Source of the DNA: Colwellia hornerae
GTDB lineage: Bacteria; Pseudomonadota; Gammaproteobacteria; Enterobacterales; Alteromonadaceae
Assembly (NCBI RefSeq): GCF_007954355.1
Contig: NZ_VOLR01000008.1
Coordinates: forward strand, 1-64,000
Direction: 5' to 3'
DNA length: 64,000 bases
This document shows positions 9,812 through 18,453 of the stretch, piece after piece. The position numbers were made by a program, and so were the translations under genes. Every line of letters starts with the position of its first letter. The stretch's first letter is position 1. Under the pieces are notes generated by a model. It saw only the letters and a program-made list of their open reading frames with translations. It did not search any database and had not been told where the DNA came from.

Positions 9812-10922
9812 TATTTAGTAGTTCTCGATATAATTCTTGGTATTGATTAGACATAGACTGTGCAGAAAAATTTTTTATCGTATATTTTCGAAGATCAAAA
9901 CTTTGACTCCTATCAAGCCAACCAGCTAAGTTTTCAGTTAAAAATGACGCGACTAAATTGGGTTTATCCATGGAGAACAACATAATAGGCACATTTTTAT
10001 CTATAATTAACTCTGCATGTGGTGCAATATCACTTGCTATTACAGGTAGACCCATCATCATCGCTTCTATCATAGAGTTAGGTAACCCCTCGGCAGATGA
10101 AAGAGAAATAAAAGCATCAGAAATAGCTAGAAACGGCCTAACGTCATCAACAGAACCAAGCATGATAACTTTTTGATTTTTAACCGCATCATGTATCTCA
10201 AGGCTTTCTTTAAGTTCCCCATCACCAACAACTAACAATTTAATATTATTGGAGGTGTCGATCAGGTCATATAACAAGTCTAATTTTTTTCTAGCTTCAA
10301 GTATACCCGTATAAACAAGCACCTTATTTTCATTACTAATACCAAGTTTATTCTTTAAACTTTCTAATGAAGTAAACTCAGATATAACTGGTGTAAAAAA
10401 ATGATGATCAGCACCATTTTGCACCACTTTTAAATTTTTTGTAAGTTTCCCTATAAGTTCTTCTTGTACACCATAAGAAACTGTTACTGCTTGATCTAGC
10501 TTGCTAAGAGCCTTTAAATGAACATAAGACATTATTCTCCCTAATAGCCAACCATACGCCATTGGGTAATCTTTATAAGGTATATTTCTTAATGTTGCTA
10601 TTTTCTTTATAGGGTAATTTAGAGTTGATATTAATTTATCTGAACGTATCCCTTGACTATGAATAACATCGGGAGAAAATTCATCAAGAAAGGGCATTAA
10701 AGCCAAACGAAGTTCTTTCATTGAAGCCCTATGTGATAATTCAAGGGATTTTACTGAAATTCCTTTTTCAACAAACTTACTTAAAAAACTTTTATCGCTT
10801 TCTGTCGATAAGGTAATGACTAAAGAACTAAATGTAGAAGTATCTAGATTAGATACTATATTAAAAAGCTGATTAGTAGGACCTGTTCGCTCTAAAGAAG
10901 AGCAAAGATAAATTATTTTCAT
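9804..10922 (-). CDS. Family 4-type glycosyltransferase
   Basis: 372 residues, GT-B fold. The N-terminal half begins MKIIYLCSSLERTGPTNQLF, with the glycine-poor acceptor loop common in GT4. The C-terminal half contains VLVYTGILEARKKLDLL and the E-x7-E nucleotide-sugar motif EGLPNSMIEAMMMGLPVIAS. A retaining sugar transfer is expected; the sugar is unknown. It sits between the polymerase gene (six-base gap) and the GT2 gene in one operon. Confidence 0.9.
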   Translation of the reverse strand: MKIIYLCSSLERTGPTNQLFNIVSNLDTSTFSSLVITLSTESDKSFLSKFVEKGISVKSLELSHRASMKELRLALMPFLDEFSPDVIHSQGIRSDKLISTLNYPIKKIATLRNIPYKDYPMAYGWLLGRIMSYVHLKALSKLDQAVTVSYGVQEELIGKLTKNLKVVQNGADHHFFTPVISEFTSLESLKNKLGISNENKVLVYTGILEARKKLDLLYDLIDTSNNIKLLVVGDGELKESLEIHDAVKNQKVIMLGSVDDVRPFLAISDAFISLSSAEGLPNSMIEAMMMGLPVIASDIAPHAELIIDKNVPIMLFSMDKPNLVASFLTENLAGWLDRSQSFDLRKYTIKNFSAQSMSNQYQELYRELLNNE

Positions 10923-10928
10923 TTAATA

Positions 10929-12035
10929 TTACCCAAAATTATAAAACACAAAACCATCAAACAACCCTTTTGAAAAGACATTTAAACTCGCCATCATACA
11001 ACAATAGCCAATAATAATAGAGAATAAAAAACGCCTATTTTTTTTACTGACAACAACTAAAGCCGCTAATAAAAAAAACTCAGATACAGCAAAAAACGAA
11101 CCAAATCTGGCGGCGAATACAGAGAAGTCAGCAAATATTAATAATATACACACTGATAAAAAATATGTTTTAAAGTATATATCGCTACTTAATTCATATT
11201 TCAATTTTTCTCGGTAATAAAAAAATACAAAAAACCAGATACATTGTTTTAAGGTCGTTGGATTTAGAAGCCCTAAAGGTTTATTAAATTCATTTCTTGA
11301 TAGTATATAAGTTTTAATTGGAGCGGTGAGTGGCCCCAGATTAACATTATTTAAAAGAAAACTAATGGGTGTATATAGCCCTATTGCACCAAAAACAAGA
11401 GAAAATAAGAAAGAATAAATTACAAATTTAGATGAAAATTTCATTTTATTTATAATTGGTACTACTACACCTAAGAATGAAGAAAAATGAATAAGTGTGG
11501 AACTTAACCAAAGAGCTATAGAAGCTTTGTAATTTTTTTTTGCAAAACACACCAACGCCAGCATAAAAATAGCGTATGACAAACCGGCTCTTATTTGAAT
11601 CATATCCCTATATAAGTAAACATGAGAAAAATAAACTAATACAGAGATAGTAATAAATGGGCTTGCTTTAACAAAAGAAAATATTGTAAAAAAAGCAGTT
11701 AATAAAGCAAATAAAAGGAATAAATAGAAAACATCATCTGTAATAAATGAAATAAGTTGATTGATAATTACAAATACATATTCATTTGTTGATGACGTTA
11801 GACCCCCTCCCCCTTTTACAAACTGGTTAAATATGGAAATATACACCTGATCATCTGAAGATACCCCCGGTGATCGTAAGCCTGAAAATATTATTAGAAG
11901 TGTAAAAAAAAATAATATAAATGGCAGAATTGATCTTTTTCGACTTCTTTTACTACTTTCGATGCAAATCAATTCGTAACACGAAAGTAAAACTAAAATA
12001 CACCAGAAAATAAAATATAACGAAACAGCAAACAA
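10929..12035 (-). CDS. EpsG-like polysaccharide polymerase (Wzy candidate of the left locus)
   Basis: 368 residues, almost entirely hydrophobic with about ten predicted membrane segments. It has the EpsG-family style: an early LRSPGVSSDDQVYISIF loop after the first helices, and a YLYRDMIQIRAGLSYAIFM segment. The RxG..A..I pattern and the conserved SSTLIHFSSFLGVV region resemble EpsG/Wzy proteins that join repeat units at the outer face of the inner membrane. The genomic position between glycosyltransferases and the flippase supports this. The family is too divergent for a firm name. Confidence 0.75.
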   Translation of the reverse strand: MFAVSLYFIFWCILVLLSCYELICIESSKRSRKRSILPFILFFFTLLIIFSGLRSPGVSSDDQVYISIFNQFVKGGGGLTSSTNEYVFVIINQLISFITDDVFYLFLLFALLTAFFTIFSFVKASPFITISVLVYFSHVYLYRDMIQIRAGLSYAIFMLALVCFAKKNYKASIALWLSSTLIHFSSFLGVVVPIINKMKFSSKFVIYSFLFSLVFGAIGLYTPISFLLNNVNLGPLTAPIKTYILSRNEFNKPLGLLNPTTLKQCIWFFVFFYYREKLKYELSSDIYFKTYFLSVCILLIFADFSVFAARFGSFFAVSEFFLLAALVVVSKKNRRFLFSIIIGYCCMMASLNVFSKGLFDGFVFYNFG

Positions 12036-12036
12036 T

Positions 12037-13041
12037 TTATTTTACCTGTTGTATTAAAGACGAAACTAATTCTTCTTCAAATCGAGTTTCTGATTTGACT
12101 TCTAATAGAACTTTCCTCCCACATTTATCATAATAACAATCTGACCCTAGTAATGTATATGGACCAAAATGTACGGTTTGAAACTCTATTAGGCCAATTT
12201 CTCCTTGACCATATTCAATTAAATCTAAAGAGCAATAGGGTACATTCAATTTATCTTTACAATCGAAAGCAAATTGGATGAGTTTAGGGTTAATATTACC
12301 TTCAAATTCAAATTGACCACTACCGCTAGCCCTAAAGTCGTCTTTACGAACATAGCGTTTTAAAAAGTATACATGTTCACCGAGGACTAAAACTTTATAA
12401 TCAAATAATAGTTCTTTAACGAAAAGCTGACTAACAAACCTTGCTTTTTTCCTTAAGTAATTAGCTTGTGAATTACGTCTTAATAAACGCCGCAGCACAT
12501 TTTTACTCATTTCTTTAATATTCAAAAATGTGGTATTTAACAATAAATTCATTCGAATTTTTCGTTGATACTGTTTTTTATTTTTCGCAAGTGATACCCC
12601 AATACTTCCAGCACCACCTAAGCTTTTAAAAACCACGGTATCGGATAAATAATCTTTAGGCACTGTTGTTGTGCAATGATAGTCTTGAGAAATCAAATTT
12701 ATGCCTAATTCGCCAGCAAGAATACCTTGCATACCTTTATTTTCATGTGAAATGACTGTTTCTAATTTAGGGACTAAGTTTTCACGCCCAATAAAGCGGG
12801 CAAGTAATACATCATTAATATATTGTTTAACATCAACGTTTTGGTGACTACCGGTCCAGTAAATAGTGTCATTCTCTACAGTATAATTCTGTTTTGCCAA
12901 CGCTGAATACTCCACAACTTCAACATTAAAGTCTTCGTTAACAAGTTCATTAATAATAAAATCTAGGTTAATATTCTGATACTCAAATAGATGTGAAGTA
13001 AAGAAGCCTTCGTGAACTAAAATAATTATTTTTTTATTCAT
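12037..13041 (-). CDS. ATP-grasp-like ligase in polysaccharide cluster
   Basis: 334 residues. The middle has VVFKSLGGAGSIGVSLAK (about 137-154), like the glycine-rich ATP-binding loop of ATP-grasp enzymes. The C-terminal third has VLVLGEHVYFLKRYVRKDDF, then SLDLIEY and GLIEFQTVHFGPY, in the place where RimK-like enzymes have the D...E-x-N metal ligands. Here the last motif reads E-F-Q rather than E-x-N. RimK-type enzymes join carboxylates to amines, so this protein might amidate a uronic or nonulosonic acid or add an amino acid; that is inference. It overlaps wzx by four bases and precedes the polymerase gene. Confidence 0.65.
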   Translation of the reverse strand: MNKKIIILVHEGFFTSHLFEYQNINLDFIINELVNEDFNVEVVEYSALAKQNYTVENDTIYWTGSHQNVDVKQYINDVLLARFIGRENLVPKLETVISHENKGMQGILAGELGINLISQDYHCTTTVPKDYLSDTVVFKSLGGAGSIGVSLAKNKKQYQRKIRMNLLLNTTFLNIKEMSKNVLRRLLRRNSQANYLRKKARFVSQLFVKELLFDYKVLVLGEHVYFLKRYVRKDDFRASGSGQFEFEGNINPKLIQFAFDCKDKLNVPYCSLDLIEYGQGEIGLIEFQTVHFGPYTLLGSDCYYDKCGRKVLLEVKSETRFEEELVSSLIQQVK

Positions 13042-14249
13042 TGTGTTACACCAAAAATACGTTTGTTAAGTACATAATATAAAGTAAGAAAAAATTTAAC
13101 TCCCATTCCAGCAAGAGTTCCTATACCAACACCAATAAGACCATAAGATTTCACCAGAAGCATACTCACTATAAAATTGATAACTAGTGAGATAAGAGTC
13201 ATCATGGATAATATATGTGTTTTTTTATCATAAGAGATTTGAACAGTCAGAATCATATAAAAGCAATGAAATAATTGGGAGGCTATGAGCAATTGAACAA
13301 CTTCATTATTAATAATGAAAGCACCACCTATAAATAATCCATAAAAAATATCTTTACATAAGTACAAAACAATCGATAAAGTGGCTATGCTGAGAAATAA
13401 ATTTCCAGCTTTTTTATTAATGGTCTTATCATATGGGTTCGACATAAAAAATCTAGTCCACTCCTTAGATAGACCTTGAGCAACAATCATCAATATAGAA
13501 GTGTATTGAACTGCAATAACATAAGTCGACAAATCATCCATGCTCATATACTTAGCTATAATAAATTTATCTAAGGATGAAAGTAAAATTGAAGCAATAA
13601 TATGCGGAACTAAACCGAAGCCATACTTTAAATAATCAGATTCGACATTTTCTTTATTTGGTAAGGATTTATCAAGAATTTTGTAAATAAGTACCATCGA
13701 TACAATCGAAAATATAATATCGGCAAATATTATACCATATATCCGACTGAGTTCTGCGAGATTAAGAACGAATAATAAAAATAGAGTAGTTACAAATATA
13801 ACTGAGGTATAAAGTAGTTGATATTTAATAAAACAAATTGCCTTGTCCTGTGCATTGTATAATGAAAGCCTAATCATAAACACAGAATTAAAGGCCGCAG
13901 AAAGTACAAGTAATGGAACAATAAAAGCATACGCATTAAACATAGAGTCTACGAATATACCTACTACTATAAAAGTAAGTGCACATAAAAATAATGCCCA
14001 AATACAAAAAACTTTAATACATTTTAAAAAGGTACTATGCGACAAAGAATTATTATCAAAATACACTCGGTGTAAATAATTAGATAAACCGATCGAAACT
14101 AATGGAACGCATATTGAGTATATAGTGAATAACAGGTTCATAACGCCATATTCTTCAGGCGTAAGAACTCTAGTTAGTATAGGCAAAAAGAGAAATGGTA
14201 TACCCGCGCCAACAACACTCCCAAAGAGATAGATAATATTATTTTTCAT
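13038..14249 (-). CDS. wzx: Oligosaccharide flippase of the left locus
   Basis: 403 residues, hydrophobic throughout with 11-12 likely membrane segments. It opens MKNNIIYLFGSVVGAGIPFL followed by LPILTRVLTPEEYGVMNLLF, the standard N-terminal signature of MOP-superfamily Wzx/RfbX proteins. It would move undecaprenyl-linked repeat units across the inner membrane. It is one of two flippases in the window, the other being at 45745-47247. The sequence does not show whether it is specific for pseudaminic acid-containing units, but it lies in the same run as the pse genes. Confidence 0.9.
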   Translation of the reverse strand: MKNNIIYLFGSVVGAGIPFLFLPILTRVLTPEEYGVMNLLFTIYSICVPLVSIGLSNYLHRVYFDNNSLSHSTFLKCIKVFCIWALFLCALTFIVVGIFVDSMFNAYAFIVPLLVLSAAFNSVFMIRLSLYNAQDKAICFIKYQLLYTSVIFVTTLFLLFVLNLAELSRIYGIIFADIIFSIVSMVLIYKILDKSLPNKENVESDYLKYGFGLVPHIIASILLSSLDKFIIAKYMSMDDLSTYVIAVQYTSILMIVAQGLSKEWTRFFMSNPYDKTINKKAGNLFLSIATLSIVLYLCKDIFYGLFIGGAFIINNEVVQLLIASQLFHCFYMILTVQISYDKKTHILSMMTLISLVINFIVSMLLVKSYGLIGVGIGTLAGMGVKFFLTLYYVLNKRIFGVTQ

Positions 14250-14308
14250 TTAAATATAAACCAAACTTAAGACATTTCCCGCATCTACTACCATATTATT
14301 ATCACTAG

Positions 14309-15844
14309 CTACTTTGTTAACTTTACTTTTGAGTGGGACAATACTGTCTCTTTCAAGTTTTGAATTGATTCATTCATGCTAACATCGTTTTTCCCTATAA
14401 ATGATTTATAGTGTGTCGCTTTTATGAAGCTATCTTCTAATAGCTTGTGAAAATGTAAAATTTCATTGTGAAGATCTTTCCTTTTCAAGTCTGCTAATTG
14501 CGGTAGAACCTTTTTTAAATCGACTTTATTTTTAACCCTAAAAGCTCTTGGCATACCTTCATACCAAGCTCGACCAAAATTGATTGTAGGCGTACCTCTT
14601 ATTGCACTTTCCCAACCAATTGTTCCACTGACGGTAACTGTAGCAATAGCATTATCTATTATACTAAAAGGGTCACTATCAACACTATCAAAGAATATAC
14701 GAGGTGATATTGTTGATACTCTCTTATAAAAAAGGAGATTTCTTCCAGCAGAGCCTTCTTGATCACGATAAAACTGTGATTTGTGCTCTTTAATAATTAT
14801 ATTAATATTACTTGGAAGTACTTCATTAAGAAGCTGAATCATTAAGATCTGGTCGGCGTAAGAACCACCAGTTGGGCAAGTGGTTTCTTCTGGTTGATAG
14901 TGCAACGCAACAAAAATATAAGGTTTAGACTTATCCCAGCTACAGTCAACAATTTTTTCATAAGCAACTTCAAGTTTTTTAACCTTTAAAGCATGCGAAA
15001 TTTTAATATAACTATATTCCCACCAACCCATTTTACTTTCATAAGGCATATAGCCAAATTGGGTCCAATAAGTATTTGGGTGTTTGAATTTATAAAAGTT
15101 ACCTTCTATAAAATTCCGAATTAAAGAACTAAAGCGTTTTATAACTGGTTTGAGAAAAGACTTATTGTTTTTTGCATGGGCTTTCATATAATCAGGAATA
15201 GCAGCCTTATAATCACCTAATATTTTATTGACCCTATTTGATACATGTTCAGTAGGGACTTTAAGCTCACCTTCATAATCTGTAATAATTTCAGGCATTT
15301 TGTCTATATCATAAATAGCTATGCTATTTGAACCAAAAGGTGTTAGCTGAAAAGATAAATAATCTATTGATTTTATTTTACAGGCAACATATAAAGCATA
15401 GTCAAAAACACGATGAGGTATTGATGGGGAAACAACAAGTTCTATGTTTTTATCATTGATAACTGACAGCCAATGACCAACTAAGTCCCTAAAGTAGTAC
15501 TGTCTAACACCTGTAGTCATTCTGCTTTCTGTTGGATCTAACCTATTCATCATCGTAATGGCTTGCGATTCATACCAAGCTATAGATTTTAATTGCTCTT
15601 CATCTAGCACGACCGGAATACTATTAGCGGGAAAGCCCTTACCAGCCCATGCATCTTCTACTGTCTGAAAATGGCATGCGTTTAGTGTGGAGTTTACGTA
15701 TGTTTCTTTTTCATCCATCCAGTGAACAACATAGCTAGCATTTAAACCATGAGGCTTTAATGATTCCATCACTTTGACCCAAGGTTCAGCTATACAACAA
15801 ATAAATATAATATTTTTTTCAGACATAATTATTTTTTCAGACAT
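14309..15844 (-). CDS. Capsule-synthesis-type GT-B protein, candidate pseudaminic acid transferase
   Basis: 511 residues, soluble. The C-terminal half has NIIIKEHKSQFYRDQEGSAG, then ATVTVSGTIGWESAIRGTP and INFGRAWYEGMPRAF. The Lys-Glu-His and Ser-Gly-Thr motifs match the arrangement seen in Kdo- and sialic-acid-transferring capsule proteins. It lies beside the pse operon, which otherwise has no transferase, so a role in transferring CMP-pseudaminic acid is a reasonable inference. The 5' end is duplicated in tandem (period 18 bases), giving two in-frame Met starts (15844 and 15826) and the protein start MSEKIIMSEKNI; either may be used. Neither has a good Shine-Dalgarno. Confidence 0.7.
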   Translation of the reverse strand: MSEKIIMSEKNIIFICCIAEPWVKVMESLKPHGLNASYVVHWMDEKETYVNSTLNACHFQTVEDAWAGKGFPANSIPVVLDEEQLKSIAWYESQAITMMNRLDPTESRMTTGVRQYYFRDLVGHWLSVINDKNIELVVSPSIPHRVFDYALYVACKIKSIDYLSFQLTPFGSNSIAIYDIDKMPEIITDYEGELKVPTEHVSNRVNKILGDYKAAIPDYMKAHAKNNKSFLKPVIKRFSSLIRNFIEGNFYKFKHPNTYWTQFGYMPYESKMGWWEYSYIKISHALKVKKLEVAYEKIVDCSWDKSKPYIFVALHYQPEETTCPTGGSYADQILMIQLLNEVLPSNINIIIKEHKSQFYRDQEGSAGRNLLFYKRVSTISPRIFFDSVDSDPFSIIDNAIATVTVSGTIGWESAIRGTPTINFGRAWYEGMPRAFRVKNKVDLKKVLPQLADLKRKDLHNEILHFHKLLEDSFIKATHYKSFIGKNDVSMNESIQNLKETVLSHSKVKLTK

Positions 15845-15849
15845 AATAT

Positions 15850-16740
15850 TTTTAATCTTTTAACGAGTTCTCAAAGGTAAACCAGGACTTAGTAAAACAG
15901 AGAGAAAGAATTGAACCTACTAAGCAATACAATACAAAATTTACACTCTCATCGCTCATTCCAATTAAGTCGTAAACAATAAACTGCTTGTATGGCTATA
16001 GATTTTTTAATTATCAAGCTCATTAGTCTATAAAACATAATAAGGGCTCATAATTACAGAATATAAAAACGAGAGTATTAATAAAAACCATAATAAGTAA
16101 TTATATTCCAACAAAATTAACTTATCGATCCACTCAAATGCGAAATGAACAAATATTCCTATTAATAATAGCCACACCACCATTAATCAAAACAGAAAAT
16201 GTACTCTTTAAAATTACTTGTATATTCAGAAAACTCATCTTTATTATAACTACTGAATAGTTTTGGATAAAATAAAGATAATACAGTGAATATAAGAACA
16301 CTATTTTATGCAATCACTATATAAACAACATTAATAGCTAACATAATTTTACCGCCGTCAAACTCAATCACATATAGGTCTGCTGCCATAATTCATCTAT
16401 AGCATAACCTTACAAAAAAAACTTAAAGATGATTCAGCAGCATTTCCTAATCCATACTTTATATGCTTTTGAAAGAAACAAGCTTGTTATTTCACTGATT
16501 ACAAAAAAAACCGATAAGTAATAACTACAAAATAATATCAATTTCTCTGAATTATTCATTCGATAAAAAAGTGCAGTAACACCGAAAAAAGACGCTTAAC
16601 CTAAAAAAAGGCTCAAACTAGCAATCAGTTATTTGCATTGATATAACAATGTAATTAATTTGCTTGGGCTATATTGTTAATTACAAACAGTAATGTGTAT
16701 ACAGGCTATAATACTATATAACCATTCATTGTAAGTTACT
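15850..16740 (-). pseudogene. Decayed region with broken membrane-protein reading frames
   Basis: No intact gene in about 890 bases of AT-rich sequence. On the minus strand several open fragments in different frames read as membrane protein: SEKLILFCSYYLSVFFVISE (near 16500), IFTVLSLFYPKLFSSYNKDE (near 16280), WLLLIGIFVHFAFEWIDKLI followed by LLWFLLILSFLYSVIMSPYY (near 16040-16180), and YDLIGMSDESVNFVLYCLVG (near 15930), the last ending just before the next gene. This suggests one former polytopic membrane gene (polymerase- or acyltransferase-like) broken by frameshifts. The family is not identified. Confidence 0.45.
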
Positions 16741-16750
16741 TTCAAGATAA

Positions 16751-17809
16751 TTAATCAATTAACTCGTGACTTAAAGGGGTTCCCTTACTAATATCTTTTG
16801 ATGAAGGTTTACCCAGCACTGAAGATAAATACTTAGGTGCTAAGCCATAGCCAGGTCTGATACTTCTAACATTATCAGCTGTAAATAGTTCACCTGCCTT
16901 TATATCTTTTACAACATATAAAGAACGTCTAAAAACCAGGTTTCCCTTTTCACTTTCTTTTCGTTTATAGTTAACTTTACCAAGCGCTTCCCATGCAATT
17001 TTACTATCTTTACAAAGCTGAGCTAATTCTGATTTTTCTAATGAAAAACTATCATCAGGACCACCACCATTACGGTCAAGAGTGACATGTTTTTCTATTA
17101 AACAAGCACCCAAAACAACAGAAGAAATAGCGGTTGTATTGTCAATAGTGTGGTCTGACAACCCAGTAAGAACATCAAAACGTTTCGCCATATCAGGTAT
17201 CGTTGCTAAGTTATAATCTCCAGAGGGTGCTGGATATCCGCTTACGCAATGAAGTACCACTAGCTCTTTACAGCCAGCATTCTTTGCCGTGTCAACAGCT
17301 TCTTGGATCTCTTCTTCATTCGCCATACCCGTAGATATGATCATGGGTTTACCTGTTTTAGCTACATATTCAATAAGAGGTAAATCAATAGCTTCAAACG
17401 ACGCTATTTTATAAGCCGGTGCGCCAAGCGCTTCGAGCAAATCAACAGCAGAATTATCAAAAGGAGAGCTAAAAATAGTAATACCTAGTTCTTTTGCTTT
17501 TTCAAATAAAGGCTTGTGCCAATCCCAAGGCATATGTGCCTCTGTATATAAGTCATACAGTGTTCGACCGTCCCATAAGCCGCCTGTAATCTTAAAGTCA
17601 GGTTTGTCACAATCTATAGTAAGCGTATCTTGAGTGTAGGTTTGTAATTTTATTGCATCAGCACCACAATCCTTTGCCATTTCTAAGATTTTAAATGCTC
17701 GATTAATATCACCGTTATGATTTGCTGATAACTCGGCTATGATATAAGGAGGAAAATCAGGGCCTATTTTTCGATTATCAATTTCAACAAATTTATTTTC
17801 ATTTTTCAT
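16751..17809 (-). CDS. pseI: Pseudaminic acid synthase
   Basis: 352 residues, NeuB family: an N-terminal TIM barrel (about 15-280) and a C-terminal antifreeze-like SAF domain (about 290-350, RSIRPGYGLAPKYL). It condenses 6-deoxy-AltdiNAc (or its acylated variant) with phosphoenolpyruvate. PYIIAELSANHNGDINRAF and LKLQTYTQDTLT-type segments, with TITGGLWDGRTLYDLYTEAH-like text, mark the PseI rather than the NeuB/LegI branch. GGGPDDSFSLE is also PseI-like. It is the last pse gene; the start overlaps the formyltransferase-like gene by 11 bases. Confidence 0.93.
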   Translation of the reverse strand: MKNENKFVEIDNRKIGPDFPPYIIAELSANHNGDINRAFKILEMAKDCGADAIKLQTYTQDTLTIDCDKPDFKITGGLWDGRTLYDLYTEAHMPWDWHKPLFEKAKELGITIFSSPFDNSAVDLLEALGAPAYKIASFEAIDLPLIEYVAKTGKPMIISTGMANEEEIQEAVDTAKNAGCKELVVLHCVSGYPAPSGDYNLATIPDMAKRFDVLTGLSDHTIDNTTAISSVVLGACLIEKHVTLDRNGGGPDDSFSLEKSELAQLCKDSKIAWEALGKVNYKRKESEKGNLVFRRSLYVVKDIKAGELFTADNVRSIRPGYGLAPKYLSSVLGKPSSKDISKGTPLSHELID

Positions 17810-18449
17810 CTTTTTCTATCCTAATTGTATATTTTTGCCCATCTTTATAAAAGAAAGCAGGAAAGCGACTCGGATCACAAACCCTTAACAAGTTAAATTG
17901 ACTTTCAAGTGAATCATTCATATTGAGTTCACTGTCACTGGGTGTTCTTTTACGAAGGTAAGCTGCGCTATTTAAGCTAAGTTGTTGTGTTGGACAGCAG
18001 CTATTATAATTCAAACACGCCCATTCAATAAGATTTAACTCAGCTTTAAAAAGCAGTTCATTAATCTCATTAAACAACTCACGACCATTCAGTGGGATAA
18101 CATGCTTCTTCCAAATATCGCCACTATCAACAGGCTCTTCAGCTTCGAGTAATGAAAGGGTAATCGACTGTTTTCCCGCTAAAACATCCCAAATATGAGG
18201 ACTCCAGCCACGTCCATCGGGTAGGTCGCTAGCATGAAGTACTAATACGTGTGAGAAAAGTGATTTGGTGGCCACTTTTATTATTTCTGAGCATGAGACT
18301 AAAAATAAAATATCTCCCCCAACAGCGACTTCATTCACCCTATTTAACAGGGTGATTTCATATTTAATATCATTTTCAACCTTCCACTGCGTTAAAAATG
18401 CATAGATTGGGTGATTAGGATCAGTACAAAGTAATGTAATTTTTGTCAT
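17799..18449 (-). CDS. Formyltransferase-fold protein of the pse operon
   Basis: 216 residues. The core VLHASDLPDGRGWSPHIWDV, with His72, followed by EAEEPVDSGDIWKKHVIPL, with Asp108, corresponds to the His and Asp of the methionyl-tRNA formyltransferase fold. The catalytic Asn usually two residues before the His is Val70 here. Proteins of this kind occur in many pse clusters between pseG and pseI. The usual PseH acetyltransferase is absent from the window, so this protein probably supplies the N-acyl group on the 4-amino sugar (C7 of the final acid). That is inference; formyl is the best guess for the group. It is coupled to pseI (11-base overlap) and four bases after pseG. Confidence 0.8.
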   Translation of the reverse strand: MTKITLLCTDPNHPIYAFLTQWKVENDIKYEITLLNRVNEVAVGGDILFLVSCSEIIKVATKSLFSHVLVLHASDLPDGRGWSPHIWDVLAGKQSITLSLLEAEEPVDSGDIWKKHVIPLNGRELFNEINELLFKAELNLIEWACLNYNSCCPTQQLSLNSAAYLRKRTPSDSELNMNDSLESQFNLLRVCDPSRFPAFFYKDGQKYTIRIEKDEK

Positions 18450-18453
18450 AGTA

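Noticed and set aside
16340-16365. GGCGGTA on the minus strand as a second ops site
   Set aside because: Only the first seven bases match; the GCGTG part and the JUMPstart context are absent, and it lies inside the decayed gene region.
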